From: Priapulus caudatus
Lineage: Eukaryota > Priapulida > Priapulimorpha > Priapulimorphida > Priapulidae
Assembly (NCBI RefSeq): GCF_000485595.1
Contig: NW_014577368.1
Coordinates: forward strand, 216,527 to 272,797
Length of the DNA: 56,271 nucleotides
Direction of reading: 5' to 3'
Part shown: positions 36,091-46,766 of the stretch, piece after piece
Layout of the letters: every line of letters begins with the position of its first letter
Numbering within the stretch: position 1 is the stretch's first letter
Position numbers and translations under genes: made by a program
The notes under the pieces: model-generated
Told to the model about the DNA's origin: nothing
Database searches by the model: none
What the model saw: the letters and a program-made list of their open reading frames with translations, nothing else

Positions 36091-36736
36091 AGTGTTTGTC
36101 TGCCTATAGGCCTAGGTTTTTACTCATCATGTAGTACACATATAACTGGCAGTCACTTCTCTGGCCAATGTATCTACTTAGTTTTAGTTTGATGCTGACA
36201 CAAGTAAGATAATAAGATATTCCATTACACGTTCTTCTATATGTTTTTCTTTTGTATCTGAGAACAGACCACTATTAAATCTTCCATAGGATCCTATACT
36301 TAAGAATTGAATTTCAGGAGCTGAAAAATAGTATTTCAACCGTTTTCGGCCGAGTGGCAATATTAAAGCAAGGTAGCCATGTACTTCAGCTGTGCACCAT
36401 TAGAGTTATGACATATGTTGTCCGGCGTTTTAAAAAAATATCGCGAATTTACTAACCGACACCACATTTGTGCCTGAAAAACAGTCGCGCAGTCGAATGC
36501 ATGGGGGCCATACATTGAAAGAATTCGTTTTAACTTACCAGTAACTATCCACCCATCTCAATGTGCATGTCATTGCCACACACGCTAGCCAGCCTAAATA
36601 ATGCAACCACAAAACGTCGCGTCAGCTTTAGTGCACGAGCTGCGGGCCCTCCGATTGGTCGGCTGATGACGCGTCACATCCTCTAACCTAACAGGGTAAT
36701 GAACCGGAAGTGATTTAATAGTGGTCACGTGTCATC

Positions 36737-38081
36737 CAGCGTTGCCATTTGGTGATTTCCGTCACCAATTTTGAAAATTTGGTAATTTTTGGCAAGACTT
36801 GGTGACAAAAAAATGATTTGGTGATTTGGTGTTTTTTTTTTAATTTTTGGTGATTTTTTGACGTATTGGTATAAAAAGACAAAATTTCAGCTTTTTTTTT
36901 AATTAATCAATTCTACAATACATTACGATCTACTGTAGACAGTTGATGTGTAAAAAAATTTCCAAATGTGTAAATTTTCGAGATTTGACCCTATTAAATG
37001 CATTGTAACCATTTTTTATTTTTTATTTTTTATTTTTATTGCCGAAATGAACAAAACGAACTCGCTTTAAAACGTAAATAAGTTACATGTGGTCAATATC
37101 AGTCCTCAGTAAGCGCTAACATGGTGAAATATTGAGATTTTTAAAACTTGGTGATTTTTAGCTCATCTGACATAGTACAGCATCATGGTAGGAAAAGCTA
37201 TCACTGTGCCGAAATTGGAGGTCACAGGTCAAAGGTCAATGGGCACAGGGCAGATTTTAGACATTTTCTGAGGACATGGTCTGACGTAGCGATTGGAAAA
37301 CTTTTTTGTTTCAGCGGTGACCTAGCATTTTTATGGCTTTATTGAAAGGACCATGAAATGTAATTTCCGCTGACATGCGAAGAGCAAGTGTCGGATAAAC
37401 TTTTGACCCTAAAGAGGCGGGTTAAACATGGATTTCTTTACTGTTCGAAAGAATTGACTGCCGCGGTTTGCTTAGTAGCAATCATATAATGCCCTGGCAT
37501 GTATGAGGCTACAATGATCACAGTTAATTTCAATAGGCTAAATTTGGTTTGAAGAAGGTATTATGCTCTTAAATCGTTAATATTTCTCTTGGCATTCTTG
37601 TACTGTCAGTGTCGGCTTAATGTAAGCTATGCCACTACCAGTGGCCACTGCCATTGCCAGTGCATGTGGTGGTGGTACTGTGTGCTCTCTATTTCAACCT
37701 GTAGGCTTGCGTAGGTAAATAGATGTGTGCTTACCTATTCTGTCTTGCAAATAGTTGTTACTACTACGTACGATGGGAGCTTCCATCTTTAATCTGAAGA
37801 CACTTAAACGTACACGCCATCTCGTGGCAACTTTCATAACGATCCCAACGAACATTTCTTTGAGAAGGTTCCTGATAACATCCCTGTGCCTTTCACTGTT
37901 TTGGCGTGTATGTGAACACATTTGGGCCTAACAGGGTTTACTAGAATCCCACCACTCCACCACAGAGTCACCGCAGTAGACGTTAGATGAGCGCTGTCGC
38001 TCCGCGGCACTTGTTTGTTCCATTTGGTGATTTTTCATGTGCCTTTTGGTGATATTGTTCAGCTTGGACCTGGCAACGCTG
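36737..38081. mobile_element. hAT element remnant with GTGTCATC duplication, carrying a nested repeat
   Basis: The ends CAGCGTTGCCA and TGGCAACGCTG are perfect inverted repeats. The 8-bp direct repeats GTGTCATC lie at 36729-36736 and 38082-38089, as for hAT insertions. Internal sequence is rich in TTGGTGATTT words. A TTTTTAGCTCA-family copy (about 37157-38012) is inserted inside, so the hAT insertion is older. The left part is also present in duplication copy 2 (43942-44491), truncated at the duplication boundary. Confidence 0.8.
37157..38012 (+). mobile_element. TTTTTAGCTCA-family repeat nested in hAT element
   Basis: Begins TTTTTAGCTCATCTGACAT and ends AGACGTTAGATGAGCGCTGT, with GCTCATCT and AGATGAGC as possible inverted ends. 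Blocks match the second half of the 18127 and 28635 copies, with an internal deletion after the first 30 bases. It corresponds to the shorter unit of the family and shows that this unit can insert alone. Confidence 0.75.
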
Positions 38082-38416
38082 GTGTCATCTGTATGTCTAC
38101 TTTATTGCTTACAATACATTCTGTTGTATAATGTATTATGTTGTATGAGTATGAGTTATGTATACGTTGTATTCTTTTGCATTGTACATAAGATATTGTA
38201 TTAATAAAATTCACTAATGTGGGCCACATTAGTGAATTTTATTAATACAATATCTTATGTACAATGCAAAAGAATACAACGTATACATAACTCATACTCA
38301 TACAACATAATACATTATACAACAGAATGTATTGTAAGCAATAAAGTAGACATACAGATGACACCAGCGTTGCCAGGTCCAAGCTGAACAATATCACCAA
38401 AAGGCACATGAAAAAT
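38030..38416. repeat. Perfect palindrome, 193-bp arms with a 1-bp centre
   Basis: The arms 38030-38222 and 38224-38416 are exact reverse complements around the single G at 38223 (CACTAATGTGG G CCACATTAGTG). Each arm contains the right end of the hAT element (CAGCGTTGCCA) and about 140 bp of its flank. No mismatch was seen. See findings for artefact versus fold-back inversion. Confidence 0.95.
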
Positions 38417-38440
38417 TATGTGGCTGAGCATGAATCCGGT

Positions 38441-38806
38441 AATACCCCCGTCACACCATGGCCCCGATCTCACTACGCTTGTACTATGCTCTAAGAGCGT
38501 GGTGGAAACGTGTAGAACGCAGTATGAACGTCTATGGACGTACTGCGATCACGATCGAGCGCGGTGCAGTCACCATGAGCGTGCATGGAGAGCATGGCCA
38601 AACTTTGAGCATGTTCAAAACAATCGTGGTGCGAGCGTGGCGGAAAAACAGCGCAGTGCGGGCGTATTAGAGACGTGGAAGGCGTATAGTACCCACGTAA
38701 CTCGAGCGTAGTACGAACTTAATGATCGTATCGCAAGCATGTCGGGTGCGTGAAAATTGTCACCCCGTTCTCAGCACGATGTCAATATGTTTTCATCATG
38801 CTGTTA
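38441..38806 (+). mobile_element. PIF/Harbinger terminal block (roughly 11-bp subrepeats)
   Basis: Starts AATACCCCCGTCACACC and consists of irregular repeats of GAGCGTGGT, ACGTCTATGG and GCGTAGTACGAAC words. It is the reverse complement, with scattered substitutions, of 44916-45280 in the Harbinger cluster to the right. It has no transposase of its own. Confidence 0.7.
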
Positions 38807-38920
38807 GGGCCCAGTCACACCAGAGCTACGCTCATCACGATCGCCCCGTCCTCAAAAAATTTGCCCGAGCGTGGTGAGCGTGGTTGAGAGCGTGGCCAAT
38901 TGGGCCCCAGCTAAGCGTGC
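38807..38920 (+). mobile_element. Half of a Harbinger-type fold-back MITE
   Basis: Begins GGGCCCAGTCACACCAGAGC directly after TTA and then follows the left half of the complete MITE at 46538 (CTACGCTCATCACGATCGCC, AAAAAATTTGCCCGAGCGTG). The right half is missing. Confidence 0.7.
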
Positions 38921-38924
38921 AACA

Positions 38925-39880
38925 GTGGAGCCGCGAGAGCAATGGCGCCGGCAGCGTCTAATATGGTTGCACGTAGGATTTGGACGGAATTTACAGGAAA
39001 CTGTCGGCAATATAATACTTATTAATAGGTGTAAGGGACTATAAGGGAACTATTATGTAAATGACATTGGTTTTATTGGGATACATGTTCTCTATCCTTG
39101 AACCAAAGATAGTATAGAAACATTAAGAATTTGGTAGTAAATAGATTTCGTATTTACTATTACTATTAGTTATAGCATTATATTTTATTGAAACGCTTCA
39201 AGACTCAAGTGCCTGTGTAACGAACGACCGTTTAATCTGAAACAAATTGAAATTCAAATAGCACATTTACTATTTACCGTGTGGCGTGTGCTATGATAAT
39301 GCTGTACAGCTACTCAGCACCTAATACTGTACTGTAACTAAACTAGTGTAAGCCCTAGGCCTATGGGGGATGGCTATGTCAGTATGTGTACAGTGTAGTG
39401 ACTAGTGTGCAGCTCGCTATCAGTTAGCCACAAGTTCCCATCTCGCTTAACACTACGTGTCCTCCGCCGTGTAACTAGTCGGAGAGCCTGGTCGGTTTAG
39501 CTATCAGTAAGACAGTAGGCCTATCAATGAAAATGGCAATGCCAATGTATCATGGACAACAAACTTTCTGGTAAATACTAAATACCATTCAAATACACGT
39601 ACGCAATCACAACCGAATCTGCTACTATTAATTTAGAAAGACATTAATAATTATTTATAAACACAAATCTCTTACCATGCTGGGTTCTTTAGGGTTTTAG
39701 AAGCACATTTTAAAATTCGCGTCCTCAACGGTAAAATGCGCGCGCGTCACATCACTTGGCAACTAGCCGGTATCAATGCGCTGCTGCATAAAGTAGTGCA
39801 CCGCTTTACCGCGTACCGGCAGAAGTTGTGATCATAGATATCATATAACAACAATATAATCAGTGATAAAAATGTTTAAG
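38925..39880. other. No gene seen
   Basis: AT-rich single-copy sequence between Harbinger fragments and the minisatellite. No supported ORF. Confidence 0.5.
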
Positions 39881-39884
39881 TCAT

Positions 39885-40085
39885 AGAAGGGATGTATCAG
39901 GGATACATGATCAGCATTAAAACAATTTCTAAGTCAGAGAAGGGATGTATCAGGGATTTTTATTGAGAACATTAAGAGAAGGGATGAATCAGGGATAATG
40001 CTCAATAATCCCTTCCAATTATGCTTTTGGCAGGGATACCTGATACATCCCTGATACATCCCTTCCAGAAGAAGGTATCCCTGAC
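39885..40085. repeat. Minisatellite of AGAAGGGATGTATCAGGGAT units in both orientations
   Basis: At least three forward units and several reverse-complement units (ATCCCTGATACATCCCTTC) face each other, so the array can form hairpins. It ends about 15 bp before the start of duplication copy 2 (40100). Confidence 0.8.
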
Positions 40086-40898
40086 AAAATAGCTGGGGGC
40101 CGTGTACATTTTAGGCGAAGAAATGTTCAGCGCTGCTACTCTCGCAAATTGCATCGCGTTCGTATCAGCTTGATCCATGCCCCTGTTCGCTGCGTACCCG
40201 CCTGTACAAAATATTTTACCACGTTGGAACGTTCCCTGGTTCGAAATCTCGAGTTTTTCGAAATTGTCAATTGGTTATCGATGGAAATGTGACATTTCAT
40301 GTATGGAATCCCGAGCGTTTGTTTACATCTAACGTATAGTGGCAAAATATTGGGATAAACTCAGCAGTAACAAGAAAGAGCGGGACAATGCTATCTGTGT
40401 TTTCAGGTTGCATATATATGTAAGAGAGTCACTACCAATCTGCCATACGCGTAGGCATACACCTATCGCCCCTTCTTTCAATGTACCACGTGTCGTGGGA
40501 AGAGGGAGGTGGTATCCGTGTGACTATAGCCGTAGATATCTATCCGTAATAGTAATATCCGGATCCGTAATAATAATATCCTGATAATATCCATAGTAAT
40601 ATCCGTGTTTGGGCTGCGTGTGTGAGTGCTTGGGGGGAGTATGAATGCGTGTTCGTGTGTTTGTCTGTGTGCGTGCACGCGCGTGCGTGCGTGCGTACGC
40701 GCGTATCTGTGGTGGTGGTTGGAGTGGTAAGCGTATGTGTAAGTGTGTGTACGTGTGTGTGTGCGTGCGTTCGTTCGTTCGTGCGTGCGTGCGTGCGTGT
40801 ATATGCGTGCATGCGCGTTATATTCAAAAATAATGTCGCATTTAGCACATAAGTCGCAGGACCAATTTCGAACCCTGCCAGTTGCCAAGCGCCGGCAG

Positions 40899-40908
40899 CC
40901 TATATAGG
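40899..40908 (+). promoter_or_regulatory. CArG box, copy 2
   Basis: CCTATATAGG lies about 475 bp upstream of the candidate NDRG first coding exon. Same motif and same caveats as the copy at 33694. Confidence 0.35.
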
Positions 40909-41383
40909 TGCACCTGCGCAGCCATTCCCTGCGCAACGTACTCCGCATAGAGAGGACCCAGGCGCTCTACTGTGACCCGACCCCGTATCATCGAATCCCG
41001 TGCTTCGTCATCTCACATGATCCACGCAGCACGTGGCTCATCGCTAATGTGTCATATATTGGCAGCGCGGGCGGCTTTGCGGAGGCTGCGTGCTCCGTCC
41101 CCGCATCTCCGCGTAAGCATCGTCGGCCAGCGTTCGCCTACGCAGCTAGGCCTCAACTGCGTCGGCCATTTTAGTATTGATCTCCCGAGGCAGGCAGCGC
41201 TCCCGCAAAACAACCCGTGTGCGACTGATTTTACCCGTAGCATACACACGACAGACATACGCACACACACACACACTGACAGAGATCGCCGCAGCGAAAG
41301 TACGGCAAGTCGTTCTGTTTACGCCGTTGCAAGTCAGCTTGCCATACTGGTTTGTTTTCGGGAGAACTGCGACTCGCTGCAGG

Positions 41384-41434
41384 ATGATGCAGGAAACATC
41401 CATTCCTCCGGGAAGCCCTGACATAACCACGAAG
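41384..41434 (+). CDS. NDRG: Candidate NDRG first coding exon
   Basis: Encodes MMQETSIPPGSPDITTK and ends at a GTATGG donor in phase 0. That is exactly the phase needed to join the NDRG exon at 48461 (IEDVETDHGTMQ). NDRG N-termini before this point are short and poorly conserved, so sequence alone does not prove the link. Support comes from the matching phase, the CpG-rich upstream DNA and the absence of a better start between here and 48461. It would give a first intron of 7.0 kb containing Harbinger debris. Another upstream exon cannot be excluded. Confidence 0.4.
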
Positions 41435-42174
41435 GTATGGGCGAGCGAACGCGAGGGGAGGAGAGGTGGGCGGTAGCGGTGAATGTGAGTGCGTGCATGT
41501 GAGTGTGAGTGCGTGTGTGTGTGCGCGCGCGCGTGCGTGCGTGCGTGCGTGCGTGTGCGTGCGTGCGCGTGCGTGCGTGCGTGTGCGTATGTATTCACAC
41601 ACAGGATGGTGTGTCGTGAAGGCGTGGCATTGTTGTTAGTGTGTGATTGCGTAGCGTGGGCGGCGATGGCACGTATGGTTTCTTCATCAGCTGATAGCTC
41701 TACACGATCATGTAGCTCTTCGCATCGCATTCACTTCTCTTCCGTTCATTTCCTTCCCTTCGCTCCTCCTTCTTTCAGCCCAGCTCCGCGCTTTGCCCTA
41801 GCACAGGTTTCCTCCACCCGTTTCCTTTACCCGGTTTCCTCCGTCTGTGGCAGTGCAAAAAAAAGCTGTGATTGTATTGTTCAATGTTGCTAGTGCGATA
41901 TAGCCGCTTAACTACATTCCCTGTATGATGTACGTATGTCCCCATGATGTGTGGTACTGTGTACAGGGGCTGTGTTCTTTCACCTCTAGTAGAGAGCTAA
42001 TGGCTATGGTGGTGGACAGTTGTACGTATATGTATGCGGCCGCTCTGTGTGATGTGTGCAGAGATTCACTGATCACATGCGTGCCGTAAATAAAATAACG
42101 TCATGAGTGTCATAGTACAGTACCATATCTTATTAGTCTATATATATTATGGCACTCCTGATAACGTACAGCAT

Positions 42175-42217
<43 letters not shown>

Positions 42218-42658
42218 GGTATAGCTGAAATTACAAGGTAATAAATGAGGAAATAACAATTAATTTAAATGATGAGACGATAATGATAACTGCGGTTTAT
42301 ACTACCGCTCTGCGTGGCACGCGTGTAGATGGGACGGTGCGATCCTATTACAAATGCAGTAACCGCTGCTAACTGGCTGGTGAAGATAACGGCTGTATTC
42401 GGCGAGCGCGTCCACAAATATTAATATTTCATCGCCTCGCTTTAATATCTGCTTGACCCAGATTATCTTGCGCGTGTGCAATTTGCCTAAGCTTTACGTA
42501 GAGGAGTAGCGTATACTTGCTTGCTCTCCCTTTTGGCGTGATCGAGCTTACACGTAGCGGCTCAATAGATGAGAGTGGATACTTAGGACGGGTTAGTCCG
42601 GCCGGCTGATGCGAACGGTCAGTGATAATTACGCCGTGGATTCGTGCATGCATGTTAT

Positions 42659-42796
42659 CAGGAGTGAATAATAATAGACTCTTATAATATAATAGTAATA
42701 GTAGAGAGTAATATAATAATAATAACTTATTCCTAATAACTTATTCCTAATAACTTAATCCTTACAACTATTAATAAGAACTCTTATTCACTTCTG
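42659..42796. mobile_element. 138-bp MITE flanked by ATGTTAT, copy 2
   Basis: Identical to the MITE at 35454-35591, carried along in the duplication. Confidence 0.75.
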
Positions 42797-44525
42797 ATGT
42801 TATCATCAGACGCCGCGGTCCTGCCATGGCCACTGGATAGATGCTCGGGCGGCGGCGTGTGGGGGGGGGGGCAAGATCGATATTTCACTCGAGGCACGAA
42901 GGCGCCATTATCCAAGCTAGCTGCTGCTATTGTCCTGCAAGCTAGGGCCGCGAATTTTTTTCCCGCTGAGGTCGGCGAGTGCGAAGAGAAGGCTCATGCA
43001 GGACATGCGATGAATTTCCGGGGCGGTGTCGATATGCAGTAGATATCATTTCTGTCGGGCTCTGTCCTTATTACTGTGTCGGGGGCTGGTGTGTTCGGAA
43101 GAAACACGAATAAAATCGCAGGCTGCAGAAAATGAGCGCAGAAAAATGCGCGAATCGGAAACGCCCGGCGGTGGTGTAAATTACTGTTGAAGATCAACGA
43201 CTGACTGCGCAATGAGAATTCCGTCCGTGGTGTGTGAATGCGTCTGTGCGCGCGTGTGTGCGTGCGTGCGTGCGTTCGTTCATGCGTGCGTGTACAGTGT
43301 TTGTCTGCCTATAGGCCTAGGTTTTTACTCATCATGTAGTACACATATAACTGGCAGTCACTTCTCTGGCCAATGTATCTACTTAGTTTTAGTTTGATGC
43401 TGACACAAGTAAGATAATAAGATATTCCATTACACGTTCTTCTATATGTTTTTCTTTTGTATCTGAGAACAGACCACTATTAAATCTTCCATAGGATCCT
43501 ATACTTAAGAATTGAATTTCAGGAGCTGAAAAATAGTATTTCAACCGTTTTCGGCCGAGTGGCAATATTAAAGCAAGGTAGCCATGTACTTCAGCTGTGC
43601 ACCATTAGAGTTATGACATATGTTGTCCGGCGTTTTAAAAAAATATCGCGAATTTACTAACCGACACCACATTTGTGCCTGAAAAACAGTCGCGCAGTCG
43701 AATGCATGGGGGCCATACATTGAAAGAATTCGTTTTAACTTACCAGTAACTATCCACCCATCTCAATGTGCATGTCATTGCCACACACGCTAGCCAGCCT
43801 AAATAATGCAACCACAAAACGTCGCGTCAGCTTTAGTGCACGAGCTGCGGGCCCTCCGATTGGTCGGCTGATGACGCGTCACATCCTCTAACCTAACAGG
43901 GTAATGAACCGGAAGTGATTTAATAGTGGTCACGTGTCATCCAGCGTTGCCATTTGGTGATTTCCGTCACCAATTTTGAAAATTTGGTAATTTTTGGCAA
44001 GACTTGGTGACAAAAAAATGATTTGGTGATTTGGTGTTTTTTTTTTAATTTTTGGTGATTTTTTGACGTATTGGTATAAAAAGACAAAATTTCAGCTTTT
44101 TTTTTAATTAATCAATTCTACAATACATTACGATCTACTGTAGACAGTTGATGTGTAAAAAAATTTCCAAATGTGTAAATTTTCGAGATTTGACCCTATT
44201 AAATGCATTGTAACCATTTTTTATTTTTTATTTTTTATTTTTATTGCCGAAATGAACAAAACGAACTCGCTTTAAAACGTAAATAAGTTACATGTGGTCA
44301 ATATCAGTCTTCAGTAAGCGCTAACATGGTGAAATATTGAGATTTTTAAAACTTGGTGATTTTTAGCTCATCTGACATAGTACAGCATCATGGTAGGAAA
44401 AGCTATCACTGTGCCGAAATTGGAGGTCACAGGTCAAAGGTCAATGGGCACAGGGCAGATTTTAGACATTTTCTGAGGACATGGTCTGACGGTATTAACA
44501 TCAAGATTATTTTCTACGGACACAA

Positions 44526-44681
44526 CTATGCCGCCAAAAGACAAGGGGAGAGCCAGCAAGATCTTTGTTGTCTTCTATTTCTCCTCCTCATCCTCCTCAG
44601 CATGATGAGGGTTTGGCAATCAAGTAGTTCGAGTTGTCCTTCTACGAGAAACATAGCATAGAGTAGTGTTGCCTCATCCAT
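44526..44681 (-). pseudogene. PIF/Harbinger transposase N-terminal fragment
   Basis: Reading leftwards from the ATG at 44681, the frame begins MDEATLLYAMFLVEGQLELL and continues through a basic stretch (MLRRMRRRNRRQ), parallel to the + strand copy at 45516. It is lost after about 40 residues, where sequence breaks at the duplication junction. It preserves the original reading frame at a point where the + strand copy has lost bases. No nuclease domain is present. Confidence 0.7.
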
Positions 44682-45634
44682 AGTGGACACTGAACTGGTG
44701 GGGTGGCCAGGGTAGCACCCCAAATTATACCCCAAGTTGGCAGGACGTGATCTGAGCGTAACTAACACGTAATGCAAACGCCACAACGGCGTAGTCTGAG
44801 CGTGTTGGGCGTAGTACAATCGTAGTACGAACGGGTCTAGCTTGTTACTGTTAGAGACGCACCATGGTCATAGCGAGAGCGTGGTCAGGTCGCAGAGACA
44901 TCTCCATGGACGTAGTAACAGCGTGATGAAAACGTATTGACATCATGCTGAGAACGGGGCGACAATTTTCACGCGCCCGACACGCTTGCGATACGACCAT
45001 TAAGTTCGTACTACGCTCGAGTTACGTGGGTACTACGCCTTCCACGTCCCCTCTCCAATACGCCCGCACTGCGCTGTATTTCCGCCACGCTCGCACCACG
45101 ATTATTTTGAACATGTTCAAAGTTTGGCCACGCTCTCCACGCTCATGCTGACTGCACCGCGCTCGATCACGATCGCAGTACGTCTATATACGTCCACACT
45201 GCGTTCTACACGTTTCCACCACGCTCTTAGAGCGTGGTACGAGCGTAGTGAGATCGGGGCCCTGGTGTGACTGGGGTATTACTACGTCCTTGGAGATGTC
45301 TCTGCGACCTGACCACGCTCTCGCTATGACCATGGTGCGTCTCTAGCAAGCTCGACCCGTTCGTACTACGATTGTACTACGCCCAACACGCTCCGACCAC
45401 GTCGTTGTGGCGTTCGCATTACGTGTTAGTTGCGTCAATACCACGCTCAGATCACGTCCTGCGAACTTGGGGTATAAATTGGGGTGCTGGCCACCCCACC
45501 AGTTCAGTGTCCACTATGGATGAGGCAACACCATGCCATGTTTCTCGTAGAAGGACAACTCGAATTACTTGATTGCCAAGCCCTCATCATGCTGAGGAGG
45601 ATGAGGAGGAGAAATAGAAGACAACGAAGATCTT
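44554..45634. repeat. Inverted repeat of two Harbinger 5' ends, head to head
   Basis: 44554-44918 is the reverse complement of 45279-45634 with modest divergence. The arms include the transposase start region and its upstream leader (GGACACTGAACTGGTGGGGT). The 360-bp middle (44916-45280) is the terminal block also found inverted at 38441. It reflects two Harbinger insertions or a fold-back rearrangement. Confidence 0.85.
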
Positions 45635-46520
45635 ACTGGGTGCGTCCGTGGCTTTCGGTAGAAAGACGACTTCTCTATGGTCACTATGATCGCCTCATGG
45701 CTGAGCTCCGCATGGAAGATCAAGCATCCTTCTTCAACTTCCTGAGGATGCCTCCGGAGATGTTGGATGAACTGCTTGTCAGAATTCGGCCGAGAATCCA
45801 GAAGCAGGACACCCGATACAGAAAAGCACTTGAACCAGGACTGAAACTGGCAGTCACGGTGCGTCACCATAAGGCATCTAGCATCGGATGATAAATATCC
45901 CTCACTTCAGTAGGACTTCAGAGTGGCCCGCAACACCATATCGCTGTTGGTTCCAGAGGTGTGCCAGGCTATTGTAGAATAACACAAAGAGGAGGTCATT
46001 TCGTGTTCTACGATGCCAGAAGAATGGCATGCCATTGCCGAAGATTTCCTGAGAAAATGGAATGTGCCCCATGCCTGCCGTGCCATCGACGGAAAACATG
46101 TGGCCATCAGATGCCCATGCACCGAACTCTGGCTCATTGTATCATACCTATAAGGGCTTTTTTTCCGTGGTGCTCATGGTTTTGGTGGATGCCATGGTAT
46201 TTATATGGTCGTTGCCAGCGCAGTCGGCGCCTGACTAGAGCATGATTAAGTCGCACTAGGAGCGTGACTGGCGCGCAGTTGAGGCGCGGTGAGCGTTGCT
46301 TAGGCGCAGTGCAAGCGTCGTTCGAACGCAATGCGATCTGATTAGTCGCAATAAAGACGCAGTGAGCGCAGTGCAAGCGTGATGCGGTCGTGTGTTGAGC
46401 GTGGTATGCAGCGTGGTGAAAGCTTGTTGGGCGCAATGAGATCGGGGTAAAGACGCACTTAGATTGTAGTATCGACGTAATTAGATCGTAGTATCGATAT
46501 AAATATATATATAATTATAA
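45280..46520 (+). mobile_element. PIF/Harbinger transposon, decayed
   Basis: A 5' subterminal repeat block (about 45290-45470) is followed by a transposase pseudogene (45516-46226) and a 3' block of roughly 11-bp repeats (46227-46480: GCGCAGTGCAAGCGT, GAGCGTGGT, GATCGTAGTATCGA). The 3' part of the nuclease gene is deleted, so the element cannot move itself. Exact ends are uncertain because AT-rich sequence and other elements abut it. Confidence 0.75.
45516..46226 (+). pseudogene. PIF/Harbinger (HARBI1-like) transposase, frameshifted and 3' deleted
   Basis: The N-terminal half is clear: basic arm RRMRRRNRRQRRSYW, then VRPWLSVERRLLYGHYDRLM, SFFNFLRMPPEMLDELLVRI and KQDTRYRKALEPGLKLAVTV. After a frameshift come FRVARNTISLLVPEVCQAIV, MPEEWHAIAEDFLRKWNVPH and the first catalytic Asp in AIDGKHVAIR (codon near 46088). 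After another frameshift come YHTYKGFFSVVLMVLVDAM with the second Asp near 46188. Damage seen: lost bases after the ATG, stops TAG 45911 and TAA 45980, at least two internal frameshifts, and no third acidic residue. It is a non-functional relic. Confidence 0.9.
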
Positions 46521-46537
46521 TTATAATTATATATTAA

Positions 46538-46766
46538 GGCCCCGTCACACTAGAGCTACGCTCATCACGATCGCCCCACGCTCAAAAAATTTACCCGAGC
46601 GTGGTGAGAGCGTGGCCAAATGGGCCCCAGCCGGGCCCAATTGGCCACGCTCTCACCACGCTCGGCTGGGGCCCAATTGGCCACGCTCTCACCACGCTCG
46701 GGTAAATTTTTTGAGCGTGGGGCGATCGTGATGAGCGCGCGCGCGTAGCTCTAGTGTGACGGGACC
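46538..46766. mobile_element. 229-bp fold-back MITE of Harbinger type, flanked by TTAA
   Basis: The left end GGCCCCGTCACACTAGAGCT is mirrored by the right end (AGCTCTAGTGTGACGGGACC). Nearly the whole element is palindromic, with two facing copies of GAGAGCGTGGCCA and GGGCCC words. TTAA lies on both sides (46534-46537 and 46767-46770), which fits a TTA/TAA duplication. It shares GAGCGTGGT words with the Harbinger element just upstream, so it is likely mobilised by that family. Confidence 0.85.

Larger units (their letters stand above)
32895..37286 (+). repeat. Direct duplication, copy 1 (4392 bp)
   Basis: The segment is repeated at 40100-44491 with a constant 7205-bp offset. I saw one substitution (C at 37105, T at 44310). 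Length-unstable tracts match exactly between copies: 13 CAG plus CA, an 11-G run, and the TGCG arrays. Sequence diverges abruptly outside both ends. It contains a CpG-rich promoter-like region, the candidate NDRG first exon, microsatellites, a 138-bp MITE and the left part of a hAT element. Confidence 0.95.
40100..44491 (+). repeat. Direct duplication, copy 2 (4392 bp)
   Basis: Second copy of 32895-37286. All sub-features recur at +7205: TGCG arrays (40625-40815, 41470-41595, 43235-43295), CArG box (40899-40908), candidate exon (41384-41434), (CAG)13 (42175-42215), the 138-bp MITE (42659-42796) and the left part of the hAT element (from 43942). Its right end cuts through the nested TTTTTAGCTCA repeat and joins Harbinger sequence. 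Confidence 0.95.
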
